This document shows positions 1-8,513 of a stretch of 64,000 nucleotides of DNA, piece by piece. Made by a program: the position numbers and the translations under genes. The first letter of the stretch is position 1. Each line of letters opens with the position of its first letter. The notes beneath the pieces are model-generated. The model did not search any database and was not told the DNA's origin. It saw only the letters and a list, made by a program, of their open reading frames with translations. Origin of the DNA: Chryseobacterium sp. FH1 (lineage in GTDB: Bacteria; Bacteroidota; Bacteroidia; Flavobacteriales; Weeksellaceae); the NCBI RefSeq assembly GCF_000735135.1, contig NZ_JPLZ01000006.1, positions 558,001 through 622,000 of the forward strand. Reading direction: 5' to 3'.

Positions 1-768
1 CGCATTGTCCATTATGTTAGTGCCTCCAGAAGGATTTCCTGCACAATTCTTTCTAATTTCAAGATTTACAGGATAGTAAAATCCCATTTCATTCCTATTA
101 GGTGCAGCATTAGGCATTATGTAGGCCGTTATAAGGTAAATGCCTGATTGGAAGACCCTATAAGTGCCGGTACTGACCTCAAATCTATCATTGGGATCAG
201 TGACCATGTTATCAAATTTCTGAAAGAATCTTTGATTTACAGTTGTGCCCCCTGTTCCTCCATTGATTATAGGCGTGGAACCTGATGAAGAGTTGCTCAA
301 AGAGATTGACGCTAATGTTGCAGAAGCGGGATTAACGGGTCCCCATTCTGTTACTCCCAGATCATTAGTTTTTAGTACATAGCCATTGGAAGGTGTATTA
401 GACGGCAGGGTGATAGAACGGTCGGTACCAAGATTTGAAGGCGCCTGCAAAGATACCGAGTTTGTGCCGTTTGAGGAATTTTCGTAGAATTTGACAGATG
501 AGGCTGTCCCTGTCGCGTTTGTGCTTACAGAAATATTACCTGCTACATCCAATTTCGCAACAGGAGAAATAGTTCCAATTCCTACTTGGCCGTTGCCAGT
601 TATAACAACGTCGTTAATTTGCTGTGTGGAATTAGGTGTTCCTGTGGTTGGATTGTCCCTATTTCCATCTACATGGAATAACTGTTGCGGATTTTCAGTA
701 TTAATGCCTACTTGAGAAAATGCGATGGATGAAACCAGTACGAATGTAAAAATAATTGGTTTTTTCAT
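1..768 (-). CDS. Secreted VGINT-repeat protein with C1q-like C-terminal region (partial)
   Basis: The gene starts at 768 and runs off the left edge of the window, so only 256 codons are visible. A signal peptide of about 18 residues (MKKPIIFTF..., ending FS) is followed by two short motifs of the VGIxT-x-P type (near residues 20 and 62, the second followed by LDVAGN). These motifs are common at the N-termini of flavobacterial surface proteins and phage-tail-like proteins. Visible residues from about 165 on, with FEVSTGTYRVFQSGIYLITAY, resemble the beta-sandwich of C1q/TNF-like domains. Three shorter proteins with the same N-terminal motif lie at the right end of the window. Function is unknown; an adhesive or structural surface role is inference. 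No T9SS sorting domain can be judged because the C-terminus is missing. Confidence 0.8.
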   Translation of the reverse strand, partial: MKKPIIFTFVLVSSIAFSQVGINTENPQQLFHVDGNRDNPTTGTPNSTQQINDVVITGNGQVGIGTISPVAKLDVAGNISVSTNATGTASSVKFYENSSNGTNSVSLQAPSNLGTDRSITLPSNTPSNGYVLKTNDLGVTEWGPVNPASATLASISLSNSSSGSTPIINGGTGGTTVNQRFFQKFDNMVTDPNDRFEVSTGTYRVFQSGIYLITAYIMPNAAPNRNEMGFYYPVNLEIRKNCAGNPSGGTNIMDNA

Positions 769-1210
769 TGTTGTGTATTTTATTTAATTTCTTGCTTACT
801 ATTTTAATTATTATCCTAAGTAACTGGAAAAGGTTTTCTTTAATCTGAATTCCTTTTGTTTGATTGCTATCAGCTAATAATCTGGATGCAAATAACCTTG
901 TTTTATCCGTTTGATTACAAAAAAACTACTACTTAACAACTACTGTTTTTATTCAACATGCTGATATATTGAGATCTACTCCATGTGACACTGTGTGAGA
1001 CTCTATGTATGTGAAAATTCCAATTCCTGCAGGTCAATGTCTTTATCGATCCTGATAATGAGGAGACTTTTATGCGTGAGGTCATGCCAAATTCATTATC
1101 CTCAAGATGGATACTGCTATTTGCGGAGATACTGTCAAAGAGATCTCCGACTATGTCACTGCTGATTTTGATGATCACGGAATAGACAAAGAACTGATAC
1201 ATTTGGGCTG
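769..1210. other. Gene-poor stretch with possible coding debris
   Basis: No intact gene is seen. On the plus strand at about 1095-1213 an open stretch ending at the TAG at 1211-1213 reads like part of a protein (GDTVKEISDYVTADFDDHG...), and a different frame at about 1035-1090 also looks codon-like. They could be pieces of one frameshifted gene, but I cannot assign a family. A 98-codon minus-strand ORF over 933-1229 has an unlikely composition and is probably a shadow. Confidence 0.3.
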
Positions 1211-1417
1211 CTAGATGAAACTTCGACATTCCTGTTTATACCAGTAATCCATCAGATTTTTTTCATCTTCCTTGCTTAAAAATTCTCCGAAAAAAGCATT
1301 TGGATTAAACTTTCTGATTTTATTATGAATATCTGAGACATCTTGTTGAGGATATTTCCCATAATTATGTGACACACCGATCAATAATATGTCTAATTTT
1401 TGAGCGTAGAAGGTCAT
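1211..1417 (-). pseudogene. DUF5694-like protein remnant
   Basis: A 68-codon open frame whose residues 8-58 (LDILLIGVSHNYGKYP..., then FFGEFLSKEDEKNLMDYW) look like the N-terminal half of the DUF5694 family, which is usually well over 200 residues and secreted in flavobacteria. Here there is no signal peptide and the frame stops soon after the conserved part, so it is a truncated copy. It abuts, head to head, the tetR remnant that starts at 1418, so a deletion or recombination junction lies at about 1415-1420. The family name is from memory of the motif and is uncertain; the truncation is clear. Confidence 0.4.
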
Positions 1418-1879
1418 CGATACTGATAGGGGCCAACTGTTCGATGATCAACTATTACTTCGGAACAAAGGAGAATTTATATATTCAGATCATTGAAGAT
1501 CTATGGCCTTTGTGAGATCACATCAGCTCTAACACTGAGGCCGATACGGATATACTGCTGAAAGATTTTGTCTTTAAATAAATTGAGGAAGCTTTTCAAA
1601 ATGCACAGTTGATACAACTCTGCCTGGAAAACAAAATATTTACTGTTTCCGAAAAAGCGGATTCACTTATAAAAAATGACCGAGAAGCATTTCAGTCATT
1701 TTAAAATTATAGCAGAAAAGGCCAAGTATATCCACGTCAAATTTTTATACACTTCTATTTTTGCGCTTACAATCGATCTTGTAAGCCAAATTGCAAAGTC
1801 TTCGGACCCGTCGAAAGATAGTCGCAATGAAATGGAGGAACTGTTACACTACATCGAAACTACATTTCTTATGAAATAG
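1418..1879 (+). pseudogene. Broken TetR/AcrR-family regulator
   Basis: Reading from 1418, codons spell the second half of a TetR DNA-binding domain: GANCSMINYYFGTKENLYIQ is the recognition helix and following YYF-x-x-KE-x-L signature. The first helices and the start codon are missing. After residue LW at about 1500 the frame is interrupted by stops; a second frame (about 1551-1700, containing an in-frame TAA near 1579) continues with a helical C-terminal domain, and a third frame at 1676-1879 finishes it. The gene therefore has a 5' truncation, at least two frameshifts and a nonsense codon. The intact TetR protein at 15574 has the same architecture. Family assignment is fairly secure; its former target is unknown. 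Confidence 0.6.
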
Positions 1880-1921
1880 ATATTCTAATATTTAAGAACA
1901 CCAAGTATTAAACTTGCACAA

Positions 1922-2266
1922 TTATTTAGCAATCATCTCTTTGTGATTGATTCCCCATTCTTTCAAAGCGTAGATAATGGGTGTCAGCGTATCTGCATAA
2001 GGTTCTGATCTGTAAATGATCTTGACGGGATAATCATCAATGACAATTCTTTTGATCAATTTATGCTGTTCCAGATCTTTCAATTCTTTTGCCAGAACTT
2101 TCGGTGTAATTCCCTCGATACTGTCCTGAATATCGGTAAAACGCTCATTTCCGACACCAACTGAAATGATGATCGCCAATTTCCATTTACCGTTGATCAC
2201 CTCCAGCGCATCCTTTACAGGTTTCACAGTATTCAGACATTCGTTGTAAGCTTTCTTTTTTGCCAT
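1922..2266 (-). CDS. HxlR-family (DUF24) winged-helix regulator
   Basis: A 114-residue MarR-like winged-helix repressor of the HxlR family, which is typically 100-130 residues and acts as a dimer. The family core is plain: INGKWKLAII at residues 24-33, then helix-turn-helix RFTDIQDSIEGITPKVLAKELKDLE and the wing with the conserved YRSEP. Cys10 lies 16 residues before GKW; N-terminal cysteines in this family (YodB, CatR, HypR in Bacillus) sense quinones or disulfide stress, so a thiol switch is inferred. It starts 16 bases after the flavin monooxygenase stop, so the two form an operon. The likely operator is the palindrome at 3433-3450. A degraded close relative lies at 41081-41271. Confidence 0.9.
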   Translation of the reverse strand: MAKKKAYNECLNTVKPVKDALEVINGKWKLAIIISVGVGNERFTDIQDSIEGITPKVLAKELKDLEQHKLIKRIVIDDYPVKIIYRSEPYADTLTPIIYALKEWGINHKEMIAK

Positions 2267-2281
2267 TTCAAATTGAATTTA

Positions 2282-3304
2282 TTAATCGGTGGAAGCTTTT
2301 TCATCATTCAGTTCATCCATGAGTTCGGCAAAAAGCTGTGCCGATTTAATGCGGTCTTCCAGTGCAAAGATATTGGAAACCATTATAATCTCATCAACCT
2401 GTGTTTTTTGAAGAAAATCTTCTACCTGTTTTTTAACAGTTTCCTTGCTTCCTACAAACGAATATTTCAGCATCTGATGTAAACTTGGGTGTTTCAAAAT
2501 CTCTTTTAGATCTTCGGTCATTTCGGTCGGAGCTTGGAGTGGTTTTGAATTTCCGGTCAGGATACCAAAAAACATTCTGATCAGTGACGTAAACGAACGT
2601 TCCGCTTCTTTATCCGTATCGGCAACGATGATGTTGACGCCGGCGATTGTGTAAGGTTTCTCTAAAACTTCCGATGGCTGGAATTCTTCCCGATAGATTT
2701 CCAAAGCAGGGTGAAGATGGGTGGATGCGAAGTGACTGGCAAAAGCGTAAGGCAGACCTTTCGCTGAAGCCAGATGGGCGCTGTCTGTGCTGGAACCTAA
2801 AATGTAGATGGGAACATCAACGCCTTCCGCAATGGGAACTCTCACTTTAGAAGTTTTATTTTCTGTTGAAAAGTATTCCTCGATTTTTTCTACTTCAGCC
2901 GGAAACGAATGTGCCGCCTTCATAAAATCTGAACGAATCGCTTGTGCTGTCGGCATATCAGTTCCAGGAGCTCTTCCCAATCCCAGATCAATCCTGTTGG
3001 GATAGAGTTGTGCTAAAGTTCCAAACTGTTCCGCAATCACTAAAGGTGAATGGTTGGGAAGCATAATTCCGCCGGAGCCGACCCTGATCCTTTCCGTGTT
3101 TTCGGCCACATAACCGATAAGGATTGATGTTGCACTGCTTCCCACTGCTTCCGAATTGTGATGCTCTGCAAACCAGTATCTGGAATAATTATTTTCTTCT
3201 GCAACCTTCGCAAGGGCAAGCGAATTGTTTAAAGTTTCTCTAAAACTGCTGCCTTCTGAAACAATGGCAAGTTCTAAAATTGAATATGATGTTTTATTGC
3301 TCAT
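2282..3304 (-). CDS. LLM-class flavin-dependent oxidoreductase (bacterial luciferase-like)
   Basis: A 340-residue single-component-type luciferase-like monooxygenase using FMNH2 or F420-like flavin chemistry on an unknown substrate. The TIM-barrel landmarks are present: [20 protein letters not shown] near residues 40-60, [13 protein letters not shown] near 83-95, and [12 protein letters not shown]. These match the MsnO8-type group, common in Bacteroidota. I chose the ATG at 3304 ([13 protein letters not shown]) because family members start there; an upstream ATG at 3334 would add 10 residues. A -7 promoter element lies at 3351-3358. It is co-transcribed with the downstream hxlR gene, so it is probably induced by an electrophile or quinone sensed by that regulator. 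Confidence 0.88.
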   Translation of the reverse strand: MSNKTSYSILELAIVSEGSSFRETLNNSLALAKVAEENNYSRYWFAEHHNSEAVGSSATSILIGYVAENTERIRVGSGGIMLPNHSPLVIAEQFGTLAQLYPNRIDLGLGRAPGTDMPTAQAIRSDFMKAAHSFPAEVEKIEEYFSTENKTSKVRVPIAEGVDVPIYILGSSTDSAHLASAKGLPYAFASHFASTHLHPALEIYREEFQPSEVLEKPYTIAGVNIIVADTDKEAERSFTSLIRMFFGILTGNSKPLQAPTEMTEDLKEILKHPSLHQMLKYSFVGSKETVKKQVEDFLQKTQVDEIIMVSNIFALEDRIKSAQLFAELMDELNDEKASTD

Positions 3305-3350
3305 TATATTTCTTTGTAATGTTTGAATCGTCATTAAAAAATTAACACTA

Positions 3351-3358
3351 CAAAGTTA
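3351..3358 (-). promoter_or_regulatory. -7 promoter element for the monooxygenase-hxlR operon
   Basis: On the minus strand the bases read TAACTTTG, a perfect match to the Bacteroidota -7 consensus TAnnTTTG. Transcription would begin at about 3345, giving a leader of about 40 bases to the ATG at 3304. Confidence 0.55.
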
Positions 3359-3432
3359 CAAAATGCTTTACAAAAGATAGTGATTATAAAATAGATAGTC
3401 GTGATTGATATAGTCTAAATCTTTAAAAATTC

Positions 3433-3450
3433 ACTTTCCTAAAGGAAAGT
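3433..3450. promoter_or_regulatory. Perfect 18-base palindrome, candidate HxlR operator
   Basis: ACTTTCCTAAAGGAAAGT is a perfect inverted repeat (8+2+8). It sits in the divergent intergenic region between the monooxygenase-hxlR operon and the nitronate-monooxygenase-like gene, 27 bases upstream of the latter's -7 element. HxlR-family operators are short symmetric sites in such positions, so control of both directions is inferred. Confidence 0.6.
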
Positions 3451-3477
3451 ACTATCAAAATGAAAGTAAAATTAACC

Positions 3478-3485
3478 TAACTTTG
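3478..3485 (+). promoter_or_regulatory. -7 promoter element for the nitronate-monooxygenase-like gene
   Basis: TAACTTTG matches TAnnTTTG exactly. No good TTTG -33 box is seen; the palindrome at 3433-3450 occupies the region just upstream of where it would be. Confidence 0.5.
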
Positions 3486-3532
3486 TCCCAACGAAAATAG
3501 ATCATATTATATAGATACAAAATCAAGAGATA

Positions 3533-4507
3533 ATGAATAAAACAAACCGTATTACGGAAATTTTAGGAATCAAATATCCAATTATTCAAGGGGCAATGTC
3601 TTGGGTAACCAATGCTGAATTTGTTGCAGCAGTAAGCAATGCCGGAGGTCTCGGAATGCTGGGTCCTCACGCAGGTCAGAAAACAAATCCTAAATCTTTG
3701 GAAGAGCTCACTGATCGGCTGAGAAGTGAAATTCGCAAGGTAAAGCAGTTGACCAACAAGCCTTTTGCAGTGCCGGTTATGCTTTCTAATGACCTGACTA
3801 CCGTTGATGTAATCGCTGATCTGCTCCTTGAAGAAGGTGTTGAAGTGGTTCTTATCAACGGCATTGAAGATTATGATTTTGAACCTTTGATCATAAAATT
3901 AAAATCACATCATATTAAAATAATTTATCGCGCACTGAATCCAAGTGTGGAAAATGCAAGAAATGCAGAAAAAATTGGAGCTGATATTATTGTAGCTACC
4001 GGATTTGATGAAGGTGGTACTGTGCCTGATAAAATTATTGGCACATTCTCTATCATACCGATGATATCAGATGCTGTAAATATTCCGGTGATGGCTGCCG
4101 GAGGAATTGCTGACCTCCGTGCTGTTCGTGCATCCTTTGCGTTAGGGGCTGAAGGTGTTTTTGCAGGAACAGTATTTATTGCTACAGAGGAAAGTCCTGC
4201 TGCCGAAAATGTGAAACAACTCATTGTTGACCATACAGCCAGTGACCTATTGATTTTCAGAACCAATCCGGCGTATTACCGTTCCATTCCAACACCATAC
4301 AGCCAGGAACTTTTGGAAATGGACGAACGGGGTGATTCACGGGATGAGATTGCCAGTAAAATGTATGGTGAGCAAGGCTTAAAAGTTGGAATGCTGGATG
4401 GGGATATTCATAGAGGGTATATCACTGTGGGTAATGGAATTTCGTATATTAATAGTATTCGTCCTGTAAAGGAGGTTGTCGAAGAATTGATGGGTGATTT
4501 TAATTAG
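3533..4507 (+). CDS. Nitronate monooxygenase / FabK-like FMN protein
   Basis: A 324-residue TIM-barrel flavoprotein of the 2-nitropropane dioxygenase superfamily, which includes nitronate monooxygenases and the enoyl-ACP reductase FabK. Visible landmarks: YPIIQGAMSWVTNAEFVAAV at residues 15-34, AGGLGMLG at 37-44, and the phosphate-binding segment MAAGGIADLRAV at 187-198. At residues 157-164 the sequence is GFDEGGTV, where the classical family has an EAGGH segment with the catalytic histidine; here Thr163 takes the place of that His. The reaction may therefore differ from nitronate oxidation. It heads a plus-strand operon with a broken monooxygenase and an NAD(P)-binding protein and is divergent from an LLM oxidoreductase-hxlR operon. 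Confidence 0.85.
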   Translation: MNKTNRITEILGIKYPIIQGAMSWVTNAEFVAAVSNAGGLGMLGPHAGQKTNPKSLEELTDRLRSEIRKVKQLTNKPFAVPVMLSNDLTTVDVIADLLLEEGVEVVLINGIEDYDFEPLIIKLKSHHIKIIYRALNPSVENARNAEKIGADIIVATGFDEGGTVPDKIIGTFSIIPMISDAVNIPVMAAGGIADLRAVRASFALGAEGVFAGTVFIATEESPAAENVKQLIVDHTASDLLIFRTNPAYYRSIPTPYSQELLEMDERGDSRDEIASKMYGEQGLKVGMLDGDIHRGYITVGNGISYINSIRPVKEVVEELMGDFN

Positions 4508-4566
4508 TACAGTTTTAAATCGATATTGTAAGGTAGAATTTAAGTTCATCAATCTTAAAACAGGAA

Positions 4567-5697
4567 ATGAATAAAATAGCGAAAAAATTAAAACTAGGTG
4601 CCGTACTGGACGGTTTAGGCTGGAATCATATGGCGTGGCAACATCCCGCGATGCCTTCTGATGCCAGCGAAAACCTTGATTTTTACATCAAGCAGGCTCA
4701 GTTGGCGGAGTCTGCCAAGTTCGATACTTTGTTTTTGGTGGATGTCAGCCACGTCGGTCCCAGAAATATTCCGCATTACCGGAGTATGTTCGAAGGATCA
4801 GCATTATGTCTGCGCTCAGTATGGTGACTAAAAATATTGGGCTTTCTGCGACCACCGCATCTTCTTACGGTGACCCTTACAGTGCTGCAAGGCAGATATT
4901 GTCGCTGGACAAAATTAGCAAAGGACGTGCTTCGCTCAACGCCATCACTTCCAATCCTGGCGGGATGGTCAACTTCAGCCGCGGACATTTGACGAAGAGA
5001 GACCAGTACCCGATGAACAGGGAATTTATTGAAATTGTCCTTGGACTTTGGGATACGTATGAGGACGATGCCTTTATCCGTGACAAGGAAAGAGGAATCT
5101 TTTTGAATCATCATAAAATGCATAACATCAACTATCGTGGAGATTATTTTTCGGTAGAAGGTCCTTTGAACATCAGTCGTTCGGTTCAAGGTCGGCCTGT
5201 TCTTTATACCGCAGGAACTTCTGAAAACTTTATGGAAATAGCCACCAGTTACACAGACGGCGTTTTCACGTACGGTTACGATTGGGAAGATACATCGGCG
5301 TTGGCAAACAGAATCAGGCAGAAATTTGTTGCAAAACAGAGAAGACCGGAAGATTTCATTATTTCCATCTCACAAAATCCCATTGTGGGTGAAACTGAAA
5401 AAGATGCGATTGATAAATATATGGAGCTGATGCAACTCAGCCCACGAAACAGTCTCCCACAACCGCAATTTTTTGGTTCAGCAGATAATGGTGGCAGACC
5501 AGGTTCAGAAATGGTACGAAACAGGAGCGATTGATATGCTTTTAATACGGCAGGACCATCCGCACGGTCTGCGTGATTTTATTGATTTGGTCGTCCCAAT
5601 TCTTCAGGATAGGGGCATTTTCAGAACAGAATATGAAGCGGAAACTTTGAGAGGTAATCTTGAAATTCCAAATCCGCCATTCAGAAAAATCATTTAA
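4567..5697 (+). pseudogene. NtaA/SnaA/DszA-type flavin monooxygenase, frameshifted
   Basis: Three overlapping reading frames together spell one LLM-class monooxygenase of the NtaA/DszA group. The N-terminus (MNKIAKKLKLGAVLDG..., to FEG at about 4798) is intact; the core (SALSMVTKNIGLSATTA... to about 5480) lies in a second frame; the C-terminus (VADQVQKWYETGAIDMLL... to 5697) lies in a third. The total of about 375 codons is shorter than the usual 430-450, with material missing before the VADQ segment, so there is an internal deletion besides the shifts. It lies between the FMN protein and the NAD(P)-binding gene and was once part of that operon. An assembly error could explain a single shift but not the shortened length. 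Confidence 0.75.
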
Positions 5698-5716
5698 AAA
5701 TTAGAAATAAATTATT

Positions 5717-6469
5717 ATGAAAATAGGAATTATTGGTACAGGAGCCATTGGCGGTACCATTGCAAAAAAGATGGTAACGGCGGGTCATTCCGTAAAAGTA
5801 GCTAACTCAGATAATGGCGATAAATTAAAGACCCGTGCCAGGGAATTGGGAGCCCAGCCTTCTTCATTAGAAGATGTAGTCAATAATGTGGATGTCATTA
5901 TTTTATCATTGCCAACCGTGGCAATTCCAACTTTGGCGAAAAATCTTTTTTCCAGCGTACCTGATAACGTTATTGTTGTAGATACTTCCAACTATTATCC
6001 TTTCCGTGACGCTCAGATAGAGGATTTGCAAAACGGTAAAGCAGAAAGTGTTTGGGTTTCAGAACAATTGGACAGACCTGTGATTAAAGCTTTTAATAAT
6101 CTGCTGGCAGAAACATTATTGAACCGTGGAAAAGAAGCAGGAAGTGAAAACAGAATTGCAATGGCTATTGCCGGAAATGATGAAGATGCCAAGAAAATAA
6201 TTGCAGGTCTGGTTAATGATGCAGGATTTGATGCGGTTGATTCCGGCAGTCTGGAAGATTCCTGGAGACATCAGCCCGGAACGCCGGCATATTGTACAGA
6301 GCTTGATAAGGAAGAACTGAAGGTTTCATTTGATAAAGCAGACAAAGATAAAGCTCCTGCAATAAGGGATAAAGTTGTAGCAGAACTTGGCAGTAGAACA
6401 ACTTACCCATCACATCAGGAGATTGTTGAGTATAATCGGAATCTTTTTACCGATAATCACGCAAATTAG
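5717..6469 (+). CDS. NAD(P)-binding reductase, F420-dependent NADP reductase-like
   Basis: A 250-residue Rossmann-fold protein. The N-terminus MKIGIIGTGAIGGTIAKKM carries the GxGxxG dinucleotide motif, and the following VANS segment resembles the NADP-binding loop of F420H2:NADP oxidoreductases and their F420-independent bacterial relatives. IVVDTSNYYP (about 87-96) and VIKAFNN (about 120) are typical of this group, which transfers hydride between NAD(P)H and a small cofactor or substrate. It is the last gene of the plus-strand operon starting at 3533 and could supply reducing power to the flavin enzymes there; that link is inference. Confidence 0.75.
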   Translation: MKIGIIGTGAIGGTIAKKMVTAGHSVKVANSDNGDKLKTRARELGAQPSSLEDVVNNVDVIILSLPTVAIPTLAKNLFSSVPDNVIVVDTSNYYPFRDAQIEDLQNGKAESVWVSEQLDRPVIKAFNNLLAETLLNRGKEAGSENRIAMAIAGNDEDAKKIIAGLVNDAGFDAVDSGSLEDSWRHQPGTPAYCTELDKEELKVSFDKADKDKAPAIRDKVVAELGSRTTYPSHQEIVEYNRNLFTDNHAN

Positions 6470-6605
6470 GCTAAGAAATAATGAAGTAATTTACAAACAT
6501 CGAAGTAACTATAAGCTGAGCTTTTAACTTGATATCGATAGTTTAGTAATTAACATTTCATTGAAAAAATACAGTTGACATTTAAATCTGGTTTATCGAA
6601 ACTGT

Positions 6606-6613
6606 TATCTTTG
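6606..6613 (+). promoter_or_regulatory. -7 promoter element close to the AraC gene start
   Basis: TATCTTTG matches TAnnTTTG. Only 8 bases separate it from the ATG at 6622, so the transcript would have almost no leader. A convincing -33 box is not seen at the usual spacing. Confidence 0.5.
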
Positions 6614-6621
6614 TACCTATT

Positions 6622-7494
6622 ATGTTGGATAATTTATTTACAGAAAAGAACTCATCCTCAATCTCGACTGAAGAATCTTTCAGAACGTTGACGGAATCAT
6701 CGAAATCGGGAGAAATCATCAGTTTTTCACGTAAGAAATTTTATTCAGTTATTCTTCTTGATGGTTTTTATCAAATTAATTTCGAAGATACGAGCCTGCC
6801 TTTGGAAGGAAAAAATATTTTGTTCACCACCACAAAAGTTCCTTTCGGTATCCATTGTTTCAAGGAAAATAAACCTGTTCAGTCCTGTGCTTTTTCAGGA
6901 GGCTTTATTACAAAGGCAAATTCCGGTTACGAACTGCTTTCTTTCAGCGTTTACAAACCAGGCAGTCAGTTTATCTATACTCTTGATGAATTTGAATATG
7001 ATAAGTTGTCGACAATTTTTAAAAAAATAGCGGAAGAGGATTCAAATGAAGTTAATCCGTTGCAGACATCACTATTGAGGCATTATACAATGGAGCTGAT
7101 TCTCAATGGGCAAAAATTACATCCGTCCGCATCTTACATTAACAGCAGAAATACCGCCGAAGTTGTTGCCTGCTCGTTTATAAGACTTTTGGAGAGTCAG
7201 TTTCCTATTGATGACCTTTCAAAAACCATTGGTATAAAAACCCCTGGTGAATTTGCTGAGGCGCTACACTTGCATCCAGTCTATCTCAACAGGCAGGTGA
7301 AGAAAGCCAAAGGACGCACGATGAGTGATTTCATTGCGTCACGAGTGTTACAGGAAGCCAAAATTCTTCTCAGGACGACAACTTGGAACATCAGCGAAAT
7401 TGCTTCTGCGCTGGCCTTTGAGGAAGCTTCCCACTTTAATACCTTTTTCAGAAAGCACACTAAAGTGACACCGTCGGAGTATAGAAATTCCTAG
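6622..7494 (+). CDS. AraC-family transcriptional regulator
   Basis: A 290-residue regulator with a cupin-like N-terminal sensing domain (about 1-150) and a C-terminal AraC-type double helix-turn-helix (about 190-290: FAEALHLHPVYLNRQVKKAKG, then ISEIASALAFEEASHFNTFFRKH and the closing TPSEYR). It is a paralogue of the protein at 38900-39817; both contain the identical stretch CSFIRLLESQFPI. The next gene downstream on the same strand is a short-chain dehydrogenase at 7581, its likely target. The -7 element lies only 8 bases upstream of the ATG. Confidence 0.9.
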   Translation: MLDNLFTEKNSSSISTEESFRTLTESSKSGEIISFSRKKFYSVILLDGFYQINFEDTSLPLEGKNILFTTTKVPFGIHCFKENKPVQSCAFSGGFITKANSGYELLSFSVYKPGSQFIYTLDEFEYDKLSTIFKKIAEEDSNEVNPLQTSLLRHYTMELILNGQKLHPSASYINSRNTAEVVACSFIRLLESQFPIDDLSKTIGIKTPGEFAEALHLHPVYLNRQVKKAKGRTMSDFIASRVLQEAKILLRTTTWNISEIASALAFEEASHFNTFFRKHTKVTPSEYRNS

Positions 7495-7580
7495 TTTGAA
7501 TTGTGCAAGCATTGGTTGCATTGTCGCTATAACTTGACTTGAATAAAGACTGAGATTTGCATCAAACAAAAATCAGTACA

Positions 7581-8336
7581 ATGACACAACAAAAAGTAGC
7601 TCTGGTTACCGGTGGTAACAGAGGAATAGGAAAGGAAATCGTAAAGAAATTAATAGAAAAAGACAATGCGGTGATCTTCACCTATCGTTCAAATGAAAAG
7701 GAAGCGGAAGACCTTATCGCAGAATTTGAATCCACAGGAACTCGCATAAAAGCTTTGAAACTAGATGTCTCAAAAATGGAAGAGTTTGAGAGCTTTTCTA
7801 AGTCGGTTAACTCAGTTTTAACCGAATGGCAGGCTACAGGCATCGATTCATTGGTCAACAATGCAGGAATTGGATTTTTTGTACCATTTGAAGAAGCAAC
7901 GGTTGCCCAGTTCGATGAAATGTTGAATGTTCATTTTAAAGGTCCCTTTTTCCTTACCCAGAAATTGCTGTCATCAATCAATGACAACGCAAGCATCGTC
8001 AATATCAGTTCCACCGCAACCCGTGTGGCACTTCCCGGATTCTCCGTGTACGCTGCAGTGAAGTCGGCGATGGAAACCATCTCATTATATCAATCCAAAG
8101 AATTGGGAGCGAGAAAGATCCGTTCCAACAGTATTCTGCCAGGACCAATTGCAACCGATTTCGGAGGTGGGGCAGTCCGTGATATTGAAGATATCAACAG
8201 CCGGATCGCTCAGCAACACGCATTGGGCAGGGTAGGTTTGCCAACAGACATTGCATCTGCCGTGGCGTTCTTATGCAGTGAAGATTCTGCATGGATCGAT
8301 GGACAGGCGATTGAAGTATCGGGAGGTTATATGTAA
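7581..8336 (+). CDS. Short-chain dehydrogenase/reductase (SDR)
   Basis: A 251-residue classical SDR that uses NAD(P)(H) to oxidise or reduce an alcohol/carbonyl substrate. The cofactor motif GGNRGIG, the NNAG motif, the catalytic Ser in ISSTAT and the YAAVK (YxxxK) pair are all present, and the C-terminus IDGQAIEVSGGYM is typical. The start at 7581 (MTQQKVALVTGG) places the cofactor motif at the usual distance; an in-frame upstream start at 7557 would add 8 residues. An araC gene lies directly upstream. A strong terminator follows at 8375-8407. The substrate is unknown. Confidence 0.9.
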   Translation: MTQQKVALVTGGNRGIGKEIVKKLIEKDNAVIFTYRSNEKEAEDLIAEFESTGTRIKALKLDVSKMEEFESFSKSVNSVLTEWQATGIDSLVNNAGIGFFVPFEEATVAQFDEMLNVHFKGPFFLTQKLLSSINDNASIVNISSTATRVALPGFSVYAAVKSAMETISLYQSKELGARKIRSNSILPGPIATDFGGGAVRDIEDINSRIAQQHALGRVGLPTDIASAVAFLCSEDSAWIDGQAIEVSGGYM

Positions 8337-8374
8337 CTAATCATTGAAAATTGAAAATTCAGTTTTAAAAGGAT

Positions 8375-8407
8375 CAGCCACACAGATTTTGATGTGGCTG
8401 TTTTTTT
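8375..8407 (+). terminator. Rho-independent terminator after SDR
   Basis: CAGCCACA pairs with TGTGGCTG across a 10-base loop and is followed by seven T residues. It ends the araC-SDR unit. Confidence 0.85.
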
Positions 8408-8476
8408 AACATACTGATTAAAAAATAAACAAAACTATATTCAGTTGTCAAAATAAGAAATAAATAAAAAGTTCTT

Positions 8477-8507
8477 TTTGTGCAAAAAAAATATTTTGTT
8501 AATTTTG
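8477..8507 (+). promoter_or_regulatory. Consensus Bacteroidota promoter, TTTG-N19-TAATTTTG
   Basis: TTTG at 8477-8480 and TAATTTTG at 8500-8507 are separated by 19 bases, the textbook Bacteroidota sigma-ABfr arrangement. The ATG at 8514 follows after 6 bases, so transcription should begin at or next to the start codon. This is the clearest leaderless candidate in the window. Confidence 0.7.
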
Positions 8508-8513
8508 TCATCT

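Noticed and set aside
933-1229. 98-codon minus-strand ORF
   Set aside because: Low-complexity mix of S, R and H without motif, while the opposite strand looks more coding; not reported as a gene.
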